DNA of 64,000 nt. It comes from Advenella alkanexedens (GTDB taxonomy: Bacteria > Pseudomonadota > Gammaproteobacteria > Burkholderiales > Burkholderiaceae_B). The notes beneath the pieces are model-generated. The model saw nothing but the letters and a program-made list of their open reading frames with translations. It was not told the origin of the DNA and did no database searches. The DNA lies in assembly GCF_019132845.1 (NCBI RefSeq), contig NZ_JAHSPR010000001.1, positions 467,786 to 531,785 on the forward strand. The letters run 5' to 3'. The translations under genes were made by a program, and so were the position numbers. Each line of letters begins with the position of its first letter. Position 1 is the stretch's first letter. This document shows, piece by piece, positions 38,465-47,393 of the stretch.

Positions 38465-39052
38465 ATGAGACAACCCAAACACCCGACTCCGGAAAACCGC
38501 ACCACAAACCCGGTGCAGCCAGAACACGAAACCACCCGTTTCCCCTGGTACGTTGCCTACACCAAACCCCGGCAAGAAGAATTTGCCTTAAGCCATCTTT
38601 TACAGCAAGACTTCAACGCCTACCTGCCGCGCTACAAAAAACTTAAAAAACCGGCTAAAAACGCCATTAACCAGGAAATACAGGTCGTGCACGAACCCAT
38701 GTTCCCGCGCTATATCTTCCTGCAACAAACCCGCCAGGAACAATCCATTAGCAAAGCACAGAACACCCGCGGCATTGTTACGCTGGTGCGTTTTGGCGTA
38801 GAGCTGGCCACCATGCCTGCACACCTGATTGCCGCCATCCAGGAATTTGAACAACAGCGCAACCAGGCCAGCTTCAACGACATCAGCCCCTTAAAACCCG
38901 GCACCAAAGTTACACTTAATCACAACACCCCCCTGCAAGGGCTGGAAGGCCTGGTACAAACCGCCTCATCCAAACGGGTGGTTGTGCTGCTTGAAATACT
39001 GGGCAGACCCAAAACCATTAAGCTTGAACCAAATCAGCTTGACATTACTTAA
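38465..39052 (+). CDS. RfaH/NusG-like transcription antitermination factor
   Basis: A 195-residue NusG-family paralogue. The NGN domain starts FPWYVAYTKPRQEEFALSHL and continues with FPRYIFLQQTRQ and TRGIVTLVRFGVELATMPAH. The C-terminal KOW region is SPLKPGTKVTLNHNTPLQGL...EGLVQ. It is a specialised factor of the RfaH type, which loads onto RNA polymerase at ops sites and prevents early termination in long polysaccharide operons. I prefer ATG 38465; a TTG at 38417 is also in frame, but a TGCTACACT extended -10-like sequence lies within that stretch. The gene sits directly before the wza operon, whose leader has an ops-like element. Confidence 0.9.
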   Translation: MRQPKHPTPENRTTNPVQPEHETTRFPWYVAYTKPRQEEFALSHLLQQDFNAYLPRYKKLKKPAKNAINQEIQVVHEPMFPRYIFLQQTRQEQSISKAQNTRGIVTLVRFGVELATMPAHLIAAIQEFEQQRNQASFNDISPLKPGTKVTLNHNTPLQGLEGLVQTASSKRVVVLLEILGRPKTIKLEPNQLDIT

Positions 39053-39180
39053 AATAATATAGAAAAAATATAATTCCCTGTTTTCATTACATATTTCAAC
39101 AATATTTCAACCGGCCACAATCTTCAAACGTTGCCCAAAAAGAACAAAAAAACCAAAGAAAGGATGAAAATAAGAACAAT

Positions 39181-39211
39181 TTGACACTTTTATGAAAAAA
39201 AAACATGTAAT
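39181..39211 (+). promoter_or_regulatory. Candidate sigma-70 promoter of the polysaccharide operon
   Basis: Consensus -35 TTGACA at 39181-39186 and TGTAAT at 39206-39211 with a 19-bp spacer, longer than ideal. It would give a leader of roughly 300 nt that includes the ops-like element. Other TA-rich hexamers nearby are possible -10 boxes. Confidence 0.4.
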
Positions 39212-39339
39212 AAAACAACGAAAACCAAAATAAAACATGAAACATGATATTTCTTAACATTTTTCCCCTAAACTAGCCATGGCCTTAGGCAACCAGCAGG
39301 GAATACCCTGCATTGCCCTGCAACATCAATCCAATATTC

Positions 39340-39379
39340 ACCGCAATGTTTTCATGAAAACACATGAAAACATTGCGGT
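39340..39379 (+). repeat. Long hairpin in the wza leader
   Basis: ACCGCAATGTTTTCATG, 6-nt loop AAAACA, CATGAAAACATTGCGGT: perfect 17-bp arms. The loop and 3' arm also form two direct copies of ATGAAAACA. The 3' arm ends within the ops-like sequence. It has no T-run, so it is not a simple terminator. Confidence 0.85.
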
Positions 39380-39384
39380 AGCCT
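39374..39384 (+). promoter_or_regulatory. ops-like element (RfaH recruitment site)
   Basis: TGCGGTAGCCT matches the E. coli ops sequence GGCGGTAGCGT at 9 of 11 positions, including the whole GCGGTAGC core. It lies on the coding strand in the untranslated leader, 139 bp before the wza start and 320 bp after the gene for the RfaH-like factor. Known ops sites pause RNA polymerase and present a small non-template hairpin to RfaH; function here is inferred from sequence and position. Confidence 0.65.
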
Positions 39385-39522
39385 GCCTGAATACTTTGCA
39401 ATTGTGCAAACAGGCCCATAAAACGTCTATAATTTCGCTTCATAACCAATTTGGCCCCCAGTACAATAAAAGCAAAATGCCAACATTGCCCAAGACAACC
39501 TATTAACAAATAATTTGAACCC

Positions 39523-40638
39523 ATGCGTATAAAAACAACTTTACTGTTAGCTGTCACCTCCGTTGCCCTTTCCGCCTGCGCCATGGCGCCCGGCATGTAC
39601 ATGGGGGGCCCAGGCTCAGTCCAGAACGAACTGGACAACAACGAACAGTTAAAAGACGGTGAAGCACCCGCCGGTGCCTTAATAACCATAGATGCAGCCC
39701 TTATTAAACAACAAACCCTTAACCAGCCTGTCATTACCAACGTCAACCACCTGTTTGGCAACCCCACCGCCTACACCGTAGGCCCGGGTGACGTCCTGAA
39801 CATTATTGTATGGGATCACCCGGAACTGTCCCTGTCAGGTGCCACAGGCGCTGCCAGCACGGAAGGCAGCAACGTGGGTAATGGCTACAACGTTAGTTCA
39901 GATGGCCGCATCCAGTTCCCGTTTGCCGGTGCCGTTAAGGTTTCGGGCCTGACCGAACTGCAAATTCGAGAAAAACTAACCAAAACCCTGGCCAAGTACA
40001 TTACAGACCCACAGCTAACCGTACGCGTACAATCTTACCGCAACAGCCGCGTTTACCTGGACGGTGAAGTCAACAACCCCGGTCTGCAAAACCTGAACGA
40101 CATCCCCATGACCCTGCCCGAAGCCCTTAACCGTGCAGGCGGCCTTACCGAAAAGGCAGACCGTTCTTCCATTGTGTTAACCCGCAATGGCAAAGAAACC
40201 GTCATCAACCTGGCCAAAATGACAGCCCAGGGTATTAACCCCAACCGCATCATGCTTAAAAACGGCGACATGCTGCGCGTAAACAACCGTGACCGCGCCA
40301 AAGTGTTCATGATAGGCGAAGTATTAAAACCGCAAGCATTGGTCATGAACGATGGCCAGCTTACCCTGGCCCAGGCCCTGGGTGAAGTGGGTGGCACCTC
40401 TATTAGCAGCAACCCCGGCCAGGTTTACGTGATCCGCAAAGGCAAACAGGAACAGGCAGAAATTTTCCACCTGAACGCCAACTCGCCCACCGCCCTTATC
40501 CTTGCCAGCGGCTTCCAGCTGAAACCGCAAGACATGGTCTATGTAGACCCCGCCCGCGTGGTACGCTGGAACCGTGTCATCAGCAACATTCTGCCCAGCT
40601 ATGGTGCCGTTGTTTCCACGGTAAACGCCACCAACTAA
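39523..40638 (+). CDS. wza: Wza-type polysaccharide export lipoprotein
   Basis: A 371-residue outer-membrane export channel subunit. The lipoprotein signal ends at Cys19 (MRIKTTLLLAVTSVALSAC). The poly_export domain is clear at YTVGPGDVLNIIVWDHPELS, with YNVSSDGRIQFPFAGAVKVS and then SLBB-type repeats (VYLDGEVNNPGLQ, VFMIGEVLKPQAL). Length matches E. coli Wza. It opens the wza-wzb-wzc export unit; the C-terminal VVRWNRVISNILPSY corresponds to the helix that forms the pore through the outer membrane. Confidence 0.95.
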   Translation: MRIKTTLLLAVTSVALSACAMAPGMYMGGPGSVQNELDNNEQLKDGEAPAGALITIDAALIKQQTLNQPVITNVNHLFGNPTAYTVGPGDVLNIIVWDHPELSLSGATGAASTEGSNVGNGYNVSSDGRIQFPFAGAVKVSGLTELQIREKLTKTLAKYITDPQLTVRVQSYRNSRVYLDGEVNNPGLQNLNDIPMTLPEALNRAGGLTEKADRSSIVLTRNGKETVINLAKMTAQGINPNRIMLKNGDMLRVNNRDRAKVFMIGEVLKPQALVMNDGQLTLAQALGEVGGTSISSNPGQVYVIRKGKQEQAEIFHLNANSPTALILASGFQLKPQDMVYVDPARVVRWNRVISNILPSYGAVVSTVNATN

Positions 40639-40649
40639 ACCCGGCAGTA

Positions 40650-41093
40650 ATGAACAATATACTAACCGTTTGTATTGGCAACATCTGCCGCAGCCCGGTG
40701 GCTGAAGCCCTGTTGAAGGCCGCCCTGCCCGAAAAAAACATCTGGTCGGCCGGCCTGGCCGCCCTAAGCGGGCATGCGGCAGACAAAACCGCCCAGGAAA
40801 TTGCCCTGGCACACGGGCTGGACATTTCCGCCCACCGGGCACAGCAAATCAGCAGCTACATGTGCACCCAGGCCGACCTGATTCTGGTCATGGAAACCGC
40901 ACACAAGCAAGAGCTGGAACAAAAATACCCCTTCACCCGTGGCAAAGTACACTGCCTGGGCCACACCGGCCCCGGCCAAAAAACCGAAATTGCCGACCCC
41001 TACCGAAAAGACCGAGCCGCCTTTGAAACCTCGCACCAGCTTATTGCCCAAGGCGTCAGCCACTGGGCAAACCTGATCAAAAAAATCAGCTAG
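40650..41093 (+). CDS. wzb: Low-molecular-weight protein-tyrosine phosphatase (Wzb)
   Basis: A 147-residue cytoplasmic phosphatase. The P-loop is CIGNICRSP with active Cys8 and Arg14 (C-x5-R), and the general acid Asp is in the conserved ADPYRKD near residue 115. It dephosphorylates the tyrosine-rich tail of Wzc, which must cycle for polymer export. It begins 12 bp after wza, and wzc follows within 57 bp. Confidence 0.95.
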   Translation: MNNILTVCIGNICRSPVAEALLKAALPEKNIWSAGLAALSGHAADKTAQEIALAHGLDISAHRAQQISSYMCTQADLILVMETAHKQELEQKYPFTRGKVHCLGHTGPGQKTEIADPYRKDRAAFETSHQLIAQGVSHWANLIKKIS

Positions 41094-41149
41094 GCAGGGT
41101 TTTCCACCACTCCTGTTTCACCCTTACACTTATCTAAACCAAGCATTTC

Positions 41150-43378
41150 ATGACCGCACCACAGCAAAACCCTTCTTCGTCTTTAAACCCACAAAAAGAT
41201 AACGACGAAATTGATTTACTGGCCATTCTGGACACCATTTTAGATGCCAAATGGCTGATTGTTGCCATTACCTGCGTTTGCACCCTGCTGGCCATTGCCT
41301 ACGCCATGTTCAGCACCCCCATTTACCAATCCAACACCCTGATTCAGGTGGAACAAAACCAGGGCAATACCAACCCCGCCATGGGCGAACTGGCCCTGCT
41401 GTTTGATGCCGGCTCCCCCGTAGCGGCTGAAATTGAAATACTGCGTTCACGCATGGTAATTGGTGAAACCGTAGACCGACTGCAACTGAACAACAGCGCC
41501 ACCCCCGATTACATTCCCATTATTGGCCAATGGCTGGCCAAACGGGCCACAGAACTTTCAAACCCCGGCATTTTTGGTTTTGGGGGGTATGTATCGGGTA
41601 CCGAAAGCATTCGCTTAAGCCAACTGGACGTACCCAATGAACTGCTGGGTACAGAGCTGAAACTGGTGGCCACTGAAACCGGTTATGACTTATACACCGA
41701 AAACAATGATTTACTGGTCAGCGGCCCAACCGACCAAACCCACGAATTCCTATACAACGGCGAACCCGGCCGCGTTAACATTGCCAGCCTGCAAGCCAAA
41801 CCCGGCGCACGTTTTACAGTTGTCAGCACCTCTCGTCAAGCAAAAATCAATCAGCTACAAAATCAACTCCAAGTAAGCGAAAAAGGCAAACAATCTGGCA
41901 TGCTGGAAGTTTCCTTGGCAGGCCCTGACCGCCGTTTGATTACCGAAATCCTGAACACCCTAGGTAACGTATATGTAAAACAAAACATAGACCGCAAAGC
42001 CGCTGAAGCCGATAAATCCTTAAGCTTTCTGGATGCCTTCCTGCCCGAACTGCGCCAGCAAATGCAGGAATCGGAAAGCCAGTACACCGAATTCCGCGAC
42101 AAAAAAGGCACTTTTGACCTGGGAGCCGAAGGCAAGGCCTCTTTAGACACCAGTGTTAACCTGCAACTGAAACTGCTGGAACTGCAACAAAAACGCCGCG
42201 AACTAACCCCCCAATTTACCGCCGCCCACCCCAGCATTAAAGCCATAGACCAGCAAATTGCTGCACTTAACAAGGAAATTGCCAAAGTAACCAGCAGCGT
42301 TAAAAAAATGCCTGAACTGGAACAGCAACTGCTTACCCTGACCCGCAACGTAAAGGTAAACAGTGAAATGTACGTAAACCTGCTTAACAGCGCCCAACAA
42401 TTGCGTCTGGTTAAAGAGGGCAAGGTAGGCAATGTACGGGTGATTGATGAAGCCGTTGTGCCTGGCGGCCCCATTAAACCTAAAAAGACACTGGTACTGG
42501 CACTGGGTGTATTACTGGGCTTAATGTTAGGCACGGGTGTTGCTATTGCACGCAGCCTACTGCACCCCGGCATTAAAGAAGCCAATGAAATTGAACAAAG
42601 CCTGGGCATGCATGTATTTGCCACCGTACCGCGTTCCATACAGCAAACCACGCAGTACATTCAAGCCACCAGCAAAAAACCGGGCAACCATGTATTGGCT
42701 TACGTTGCCCCGCAAGACCCGGCTATTGAAAGCCTGCGAAGCCTGCGCACCGCCCTGCAATTTGCCATGCTGGAAACTACCAACAATATCGTGCTAATTA
42801 CTGGCCCCACACCCACTATTGGGAAATCCTTCATTAGCGTGAACTTTGCGGCAGTGCTTGGTTCTGCCAATAAAAAGGTATTGCTGATAGATGCCGACTT
42901 GCGTAAAGGCTACCTTAACCAGTATTTTGGCAAACCCCGCCACAATGGGGCCAGTGAATTCATTAGCGGCACCATTACTGCAGAACAGGCCATTCATAAA
43001 AACGTGCTGCCCAATGTAGACTTCTTAAGTACCGGTGTATTACCGCCCAACCCTTCAGAACTGTTGCTGTCTGCACACGCGATTGAAAAACTGAACCAAT
43101 TAGCAAAACAGTATGACCTGGTGCTACTTGACAGTGCACCCGTATTGGCCGTTTCTGACGCCATGGCACTAGCCCCGCATGCCGGAGCCACCTTCCTGCT
43201 AGCACGGGCTAACCAAACTACCTTAGGTGAAATAGATGAGTCTGCCAAGCGCATACGTCAAGCTGGCGGGCTGGTGAAAGGTGTGATCTTCAATGATATG
43301 GTAGCCAAAAACCGTAGATATGGATCGAAATATGGTTATTACCGTTATGCAAATTATGAATATGGCTCTACCAATTAA
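41150..43378 (+). CDS. wzc: Wzc-type tyrosine autokinase and chain-length regulator
   Basis: A 742-residue inner-membrane bacterial tyrosine kinase/polysaccharide co-polymerase. The Wzz domain has membrane segments near residues 36-56 (LIVAITCVCTLLAIAYAMF) and 450-470. Periplasmic coiled coils and a GNVR-like region lie between. The kinase has Walker A GPTPTIGKSFISVNFA near residue 551, Walker A' KVLLIDADLRKG and Walker B DLVLLDSAPVLAV. The C-terminus carries a Tyr cluster (YGSKYGYYRYANYEYG) for autophosphorylation. It interacts with Wza and is the target of Wzb. After this gene base composition drops sharply. Confidence 0.95.
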   Translation: MTAPQQNPSSSLNPQKDNDEIDLLAILDTILDAKWLIVAITCVCTLLAIAYAMFSTPIYQSNTLIQVEQNQGNTNPAMGELALLFDAGSPVAAEIEILRSRMVIGETVDRLQLNNSATPDYIPIIGQWLAKRATELSNPGIFGFGGYVSGTESIRLSQLDVPNELLGTELKLVATETGYDLYTENNDLLVSGPTDQTHEFLYNGEPGRVNIASLQAKPGARFTVVSTSRQAKINQLQNQLQVSEKGKQSGMLEVSLAGPDRRLITEILNTLGNVYVKQNIDRKAAEADKSLSFLDAFLPELRQQMQESESQYTEFRDKKGTFDLGAEGKASLDTSVNLQLKLLELQQKRRELTPQFTAAHPSIKAIDQQIAALNKEIAKVTSSVKKMPELEQQLLTLTRNVKVNSEMYVNLLNSAQQLRLVKEGKVGNVRVIDEAVVPGGPIKPKKTLVLALGVLLGLMLGTGVAIARSLLHPGIKEANEIEQSLGMHVFATVPRSIQQTTQYIQATSKKPGNHVLAYVAPQDPAIESLRSLRTALQFAMLETTNNIVLITGPTPTIGKSFISVNFAAVLGSANKKVLLIDADLRKGYLNQYFGKPRHNGASEFISGTITAEQAIHKNVLPNVDFLSTGVLPPNPSELLLSAHAIEKLNQLAKQYDLVLLDSAPVLAVSDAMALAPHAGATFLLARANQTTLGEIDESAKRIRQAGGLVKGVIFNDMVAKNRRYGSKYGYYRYANYEYGSTN

Positions 43379-43597
43379 AGCGACAAACAGATCCTAAGAG
43401 CCAACAATCCAAATATTTATTTAATATAAATCTTTAATAACTTACCAAGTACATATTAATTATAAATACAGAGCAAGTACTTCCAAGCAACTATAATACG
43501 ATTAACTCCTTATAGAGTTAATCATCTAAGTTTGTATGAAAAAATAAACTAGATAATGCAATACTTTAATATATACAGTTTAGAAAAAAACTAAGTC

Positions 43598-45088
43598 ATG
43601 GCAACCAAAGAAAACACTTTTCCCTCAGAAAACATATCCAGTGTTGACAAGAGTGAGGTAGGAAATCATGCACGTAAAGGCGTAAAGTGGACAGCTCTGC
43701 AGATTGTTGCTCGTAATGTACTAAGTTTAGGTACAACAGCAGTATTAGCACGTTTATTAAATCCAGGTGATTTCGGACTTGTTGGGATGGTTGCAACCTT
43801 AACCGCTTTGCTGATGGTTTTTTCTGATATGGGGCTTAGCTGGGCAACAATTCAACGTCAGCAACTCAGTAAATCACAGGTTAGTAATTTATTTTGGATA
43901 AATACAGGGATTGGCATATTACTTTGGTTTCTATGTATAGCAGGTTCGCCACTTGTTGCCAACTTCTATGGTGAACCAAAATTAATGGCAATTACTGCTG
44001 CATTGGGCGCAGGTTTTGTACTAAGTGGAATCACAGCTCAGCCAATCGCTTTACTTAACCGAAGCATGAATTATAAAGCAACCGCTCAAATTGAAGTGCT
44101 TGCTCTTGTTGTGGGTGCGGGCTCAGCACTGGCAGCTGCATTTTATGGCTTAGGCTACTGGGCTCTAGTCATTCAGAGCTTAAGCACTGGTATGGTAAGA
44201 ATGTTATTAGCTGTGCCTATGAGTCACATACAGATTTCAGCACCCCGTCGAGGAGTGGGCACTTTAAGCTTAGTAACTTTTGGGGGTATGCTGGCATTAA
44301 ATGGTTTATTAATATATTTGGCTAGAAATCTAGATAGCGTACTGATTGGAAAATATTGGGGAGCAGAAGAATTAGGTTTTTATAATAGAGCTTATTTCTT
44401 GATGCTCTTACCTAGCATGCTTGCAACAGGGTTATTAACGAACTTAATGGTGCCTTCCCTGTCAGCCTTACAGGGAAATAAGGAGCGTTTTGGTAACGCT
44501 TATCGCAAAGCACTGTGTATGGTAGCTCTTATAGGCTGCCCAATGGCATTAGGCTTAGCACTGACGGCAAATGAAATGGTCTATCTTATCTATGGTGAAA
44601 AATGGAAACCAGTAGTTCCATTGTTAATATGGTTAAGTATTGCAAGTATTACTCAACCTCTTTATAACACGACTGGCTGGCTTTTTACCGCTGCTGGAAA
44701 AGCCAAAGAGTACTTGTGGTTGACCGTAATAAATGGATTTTTGTTAAGCATAAGCTTTTTTTTAGCACTGCCATATGGTGCATTAGGTATCGCAAAAGCA
44801 TATGGAATAGTTATGGGGATTGTAATTTTTTTTCCTGCTTTATGGCTTGCACATAAAATTGCAGATTTATCATTTACTCAATCATTGAAAAAATTAATAC
44901 CCGTCGCTATATGCCTTATTTGTATGTGCTCAGCTACATTAAGTATAGAACAAATTATGATATATTTTCAATTTTCATGGCAAGTAACTTTAGTTTCAAA
45001 GATTACAATAGGCATAACTATTTATGGTGGTTTAGCAAACATAATAATGCGTAATTTTATTCAAGAAAATATTTACAAAAGAAAATAA
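43598..45088 (+). CDS. wzx: Wzx-type flippase (MOP superfamily)
   Basis: A 496-residue polytopic membrane protein of the polysaccharide transporter family, with about 12-14 hydrophobic segments. The N-terminal pattern is KGVKWTALQIVARNVLSLGT...ARLLNPGDFGLVGMV, and a central PLLIWLSIASITQPLYNTTG. It resembles the WzxC/MurJ-like group and would flip the lipid-linked repeat unit across the inner membrane. It follows wzc by 219 bp of AT-rich sequence. Confidence 0.9.
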   Translation: MATKENTFPSENISSVDKSEVGNHARKGVKWTALQIVARNVLSLGTTAVLARLLNPGDFGLVGMVATLTALLMVFSDMGLSWATIQRQQLSKSQVSNLFWINTGIGILLWFLCIAGSPLVANFYGEPKLMAITAALGAGFVLSGITAQPIALLNRSMNYKATAQIEVLALVVGAGSALAAAFYGLGYWALVIQSLSTGMVRMLLAVPMSHIQISAPRRGVGTLSLVTFGGMLALNGLLIYLARNLDSVLIGKYWGAEELGFYNRAYFLMLLPSMLATGLLTNLMVPSLSALQGNKERFGNAYRKALCMVALIGCPMALGLALTANEMVYLIYGEKWKPVVPLLIWLSIASITQPLYNTTGWLFTAAGKAKEYLWLTVINGFLLSISFFLALPYGALGIAKAYGIVMGIVIFFPALWLAHKIADLSFTQSLKKLIPVAICLICMCSATLSIEQIMIYFQFSWQVTLVSKITIGITIYGGLANIIMRNFIQENIYKRK

Positions 45089-45134
45089 TTTTTATATTTT
45101 ATTTCGAAAAGAATCAAAAAAAAGAGGTTTAAAT

Positions 45135-46256
45135 TTGAAATGCTTATATTTATCAAATACATTGATTGATGGTAAAAGTGCCGCATCCAATCATATAACT
45201 GAGATGATAACTGGACTAAAAAAAAATGAAATAGAGGTTGAATTAGTTAGTGCATGTTCAAACCTAAAAGATATATCATTTAAAAAAAACTCAATAAAAT
45301 TGTGGTTCCCGAAATTCAGAGGTGGTTGGAAATTTTTTCAAATTCAATTTTTTATTCTTTGTTTTTTAAAAAAAAACATTAATTATGATTTTATTTATTT
45401 CAGATTAAGTCCTTCTAAAACAATAGCTTATTCTCTGAACCTAATAAAAACCAAAAAAATCATGGAACTAAATGGCCTTGAAATATTAAATAATAAAAAT
45501 TCTTTATTTCTTTTTAAGATAGCCGACAAAATTTTCGTTAGTAATGAAGCAACAAAAAATTTATTTTTAAAAAACCACTCAAACAAATCAAAAAAAATAT
45601 CAATAAATTCCAATGTTGGTATAGATTCAAATAAATTCATTAACAAAAACAAAGAAAAATGTAGAGAAGAACTAAATTTAGAAAGAAAAACGCTAATATT
45701 AACACTCGTTAGCGGTTTCCAAGAACATCATGATTTTGACACTGTACTTCAAGCTTTTTCATTATTTAACAAAGAAAATCCCTCATCTCTTTTAATTCTA
45801 ATTGGAGATGGGCCAAGAAAAAATGAAATTGATAAAAAAGTAAAAAATTTATTCTGCACTAATAAAATCTTATTAACAGGCTCACTATACATAGAGGATG
45901 TAATTAATTACATAAATGCAACAGACATTTGCTTAAATATTATGCATGAGTGGAAGTTAAAGCAGCATGGCAATCTTAATGCTCAAAAAACTTATGAATA
46001 TATGGCGCTTGGACGACCAGTCATAGAAACATGTATTACTGAAAATTTCATACCAGAATGGGGACATGAAATGATAACAATCATACCTCCAGAATCAATT
46101 AAAGACTTATCTGAAGCCATTAAGCTTATTCATAAAAATTATGACTTCTATGAAAAAAAATCTCTTCTTAACCAAAATTTTATTAAGGAAAACTACACTT
46201 GGGAAAAAATATCAGCTAATGTAGTTACACAAGTAAAAAACATCAAAAAAATTTAA
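45135..46256 (+). CDS. Glycosyltransferase, group 1 (GT4-like)
   Basis: A 373-residue GT-B enzyme. The C-terminal nucleotide-sugar domain shows LTLVSGFQEHHDFDTVLQAF, LILIGDGPRKNEIDKK, ATDICLNIMHEW and KTYEYMALGRPVIETC. The frame starts with TTG, preceded by AAAAGAGG at a good distance; no in-frame ATG is near. It is extremely AT-rich and Lys/Asn-rich, well apart from the housekeeping genes, indicating acquisition from a low-GC source. Sugar and linkage unknown. Confidence 0.85.
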   Translation: MKCLYLSNTLIDGKSAASNHITEMITGLKKNEIEVELVSACSNLKDISFKKNSIKLWFPKFRGGWKFFQIQFFILCFLKKNINYDFIYFRLSPSKTIAYSLNLIKTKKIMELNGLEILNNKNSLFLFKIADKIFVSNEATKNLFLKNHSNKSKKISINSNVGIDSNKFINKNKEKCREELNLERKTLILTLVSGFQEHHDFDTVLQAFSLFNKENPSSLLILIGDGPRKNEIDKKVKNLFCTNKILLTGSLYIEDVINYINATDICLNIMHEWKLKQHGNLNAQKTYEYMALGRPVIETCITENFIPEWGHEMITIIPPESIKDLSEAIKLIHKNYDFYEKKSLLNQNFIKENYTWEKISANVVTQVKNIKKI

Positions 46257-46271
46257 AATATATTTACTCAA

Positions 46272-47393
46272 ATGTATATTATTATAAGTTACGACTACCC
46301 CCCCAATGATGGAGGCATCAGCCGATTAACTGCAGCTTTTGCAACTGAATTGGCTGCTAGAGATATAAATATTGAGGTATGTACCCTTGAAAGCAACGCC
46401 ATAAAACAAGGACTACAACGACCAACCTTACCAACAGTCGAGTTATCTCGAAACAAAGGTCAACGTGAATTTGGGCTGCTACGCTATTTACTATCCAGAC
46501 CCAAGAAAAGCAAAATCATTACGACTGTATGGAACCCAGAGGCTTCCCTTACATGGCTATTAGGTCGAAAAAATCTTTATATATTAGCGCACGGCAATGA
46601 AGTAATGCCTTATCCCAAAGGCATTAAATATTTACTAAAATCGTGGTTGCGTAAAAAAGTATTGACTTCCGCTCGATGCGTTATATGCAATAGTCACTAT
46701 ACCGAGCAGTTAGTACTTAATATCTCACCTAATATTACAACTGTCGTTATTAATCCAGGAGTTGACTATGAACGCTTTAATATTCCTCTCACTCGAAATC
46801 AGGCACGTCAACAGTTAGAGTTATCCACAGAGAAGCGGGTATTGCTCAGCGTATCTCGTATTGATGACTATAAAGGGCACGATGTAGTACTGAAAGCCCT
46901 AGCTACTCTTCCTAAAGATCAATTACAGAATTTGCAATATGTAGTAGCCGGAAAAGGTAGTTATCTTGAAAATCTCAAGCGACAAGCTGCTAAATTAGGG
47001 TTGAATGATAATATCCGTTGGCTTGGGTTTGTAGCAGATGAGCAGCTACCACTATTATATAAAGCAGCGGATTTATTTGTTTTATGTACTCGCGAAGACA
47101 AACAGCAACGTGGAGTTGAGGGTTTTGGAATGGTTTTTCTTGAGGCTCAAGCCGCTGGGCTCGCAGTAGTCGGCACCAATGCTGGTGGCATACCCGATGC
47201 TATTCAAAATGGTGGAGGCGGCTGGTTAATCAATCAGGATGATAGCCAAGAATTGGTCAAATATCTTGTGAAACTAATTTCAAAACCAGAAACAATTCAC
47301 GAACAAGGCAAACTTGGTCTTGAGCGTGTCCGAAATAAATGTACCTGGCAGCACTATACCGATAATTTACTAACCGTTTTGGATAAATACTAA
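46272..47393 (+). CDS. Glycosyltransferase, family 4
   Basis: A 373-residue GT-B enzyme. The donor side is RVLLSVSRIDDYKGHDVVLK, YVVAGKGSYLENLKRQA and VEGFGMVFLEAQAAGLAVVG with the family Glu-x7-Glu arrangement, then GTNAGGIPDAI. The N-terminus has YDYPPNDGGISRLTAAFATE. It adds a sugar to the undecaprenyl-linked repeat on the cytoplasmic face. Its stop and the next start share one base (TAATG). Confidence 0.92.
   Translation: MYIIISYDYPPNDGGISRLTAAFATELAARDINIEVCTLESNAIKQGLQRPTLPTVELSRNKGQREFGLLRYLLSRPKKSKIITTVWNPEASLTWLLGRKNLYILAHGNEVMPYPKGIKYLLKSWLRKKVLTSARCVICNSHYTEQLVLNISPNITTVVINPGVDYERFNIPLTRNQARQQLELSTEKRVLLSVSRIDDYKGHDVVLKALATLPKDQLQNLQYVVAGKGSYLENLKRQAAKLGLNDNIRWLGFVADEQLPLLYKAADLFVLCTREDKQQRGVEGFGMVFLEAQAAGLAVVGTNAGGIPDAIQNGGGGWLINQDDSQELVKYLVKLISKPETIHEQGKLGLERVRNKCTWQHYTDNLLTVLDKY

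Larger units (their letters stand above)
39053..39522 (+). other. 470-bp leader region of the polysaccharide operon
   Basis: Gene-free but rich in structure. It holds a promoter candidate at 39181, a GCAGGG-AATA-CCCTGC hairpin at 39296-39311, a 17-bp-arm hairpin at 39340-39379 and an ops-like element overlapping its 3' arm. A nested hairpin (GCCTG...TTTGCA-ATTG-TGCAAA-CAGGC, 39381-39415) follows immediately. A TATAAT at 39428-39433 lacks a good -35. The layout recalls the JUMPstart leaders of enterobacterial capsule and O-antigen operons. Confidence 0.65.

Noticed and set aside
39428..39433. TATAAT as the main promoter of wza
   Set aside because: No acceptable -35 lies 16-18 bp upstream, and this start would leave the ops-like element outside the transcript.
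41863..42660. 265-residue minus-strand frame under wzc
   Set aside because: Ser/Leu-rich antisense of wzc with no motif or ribosome site.
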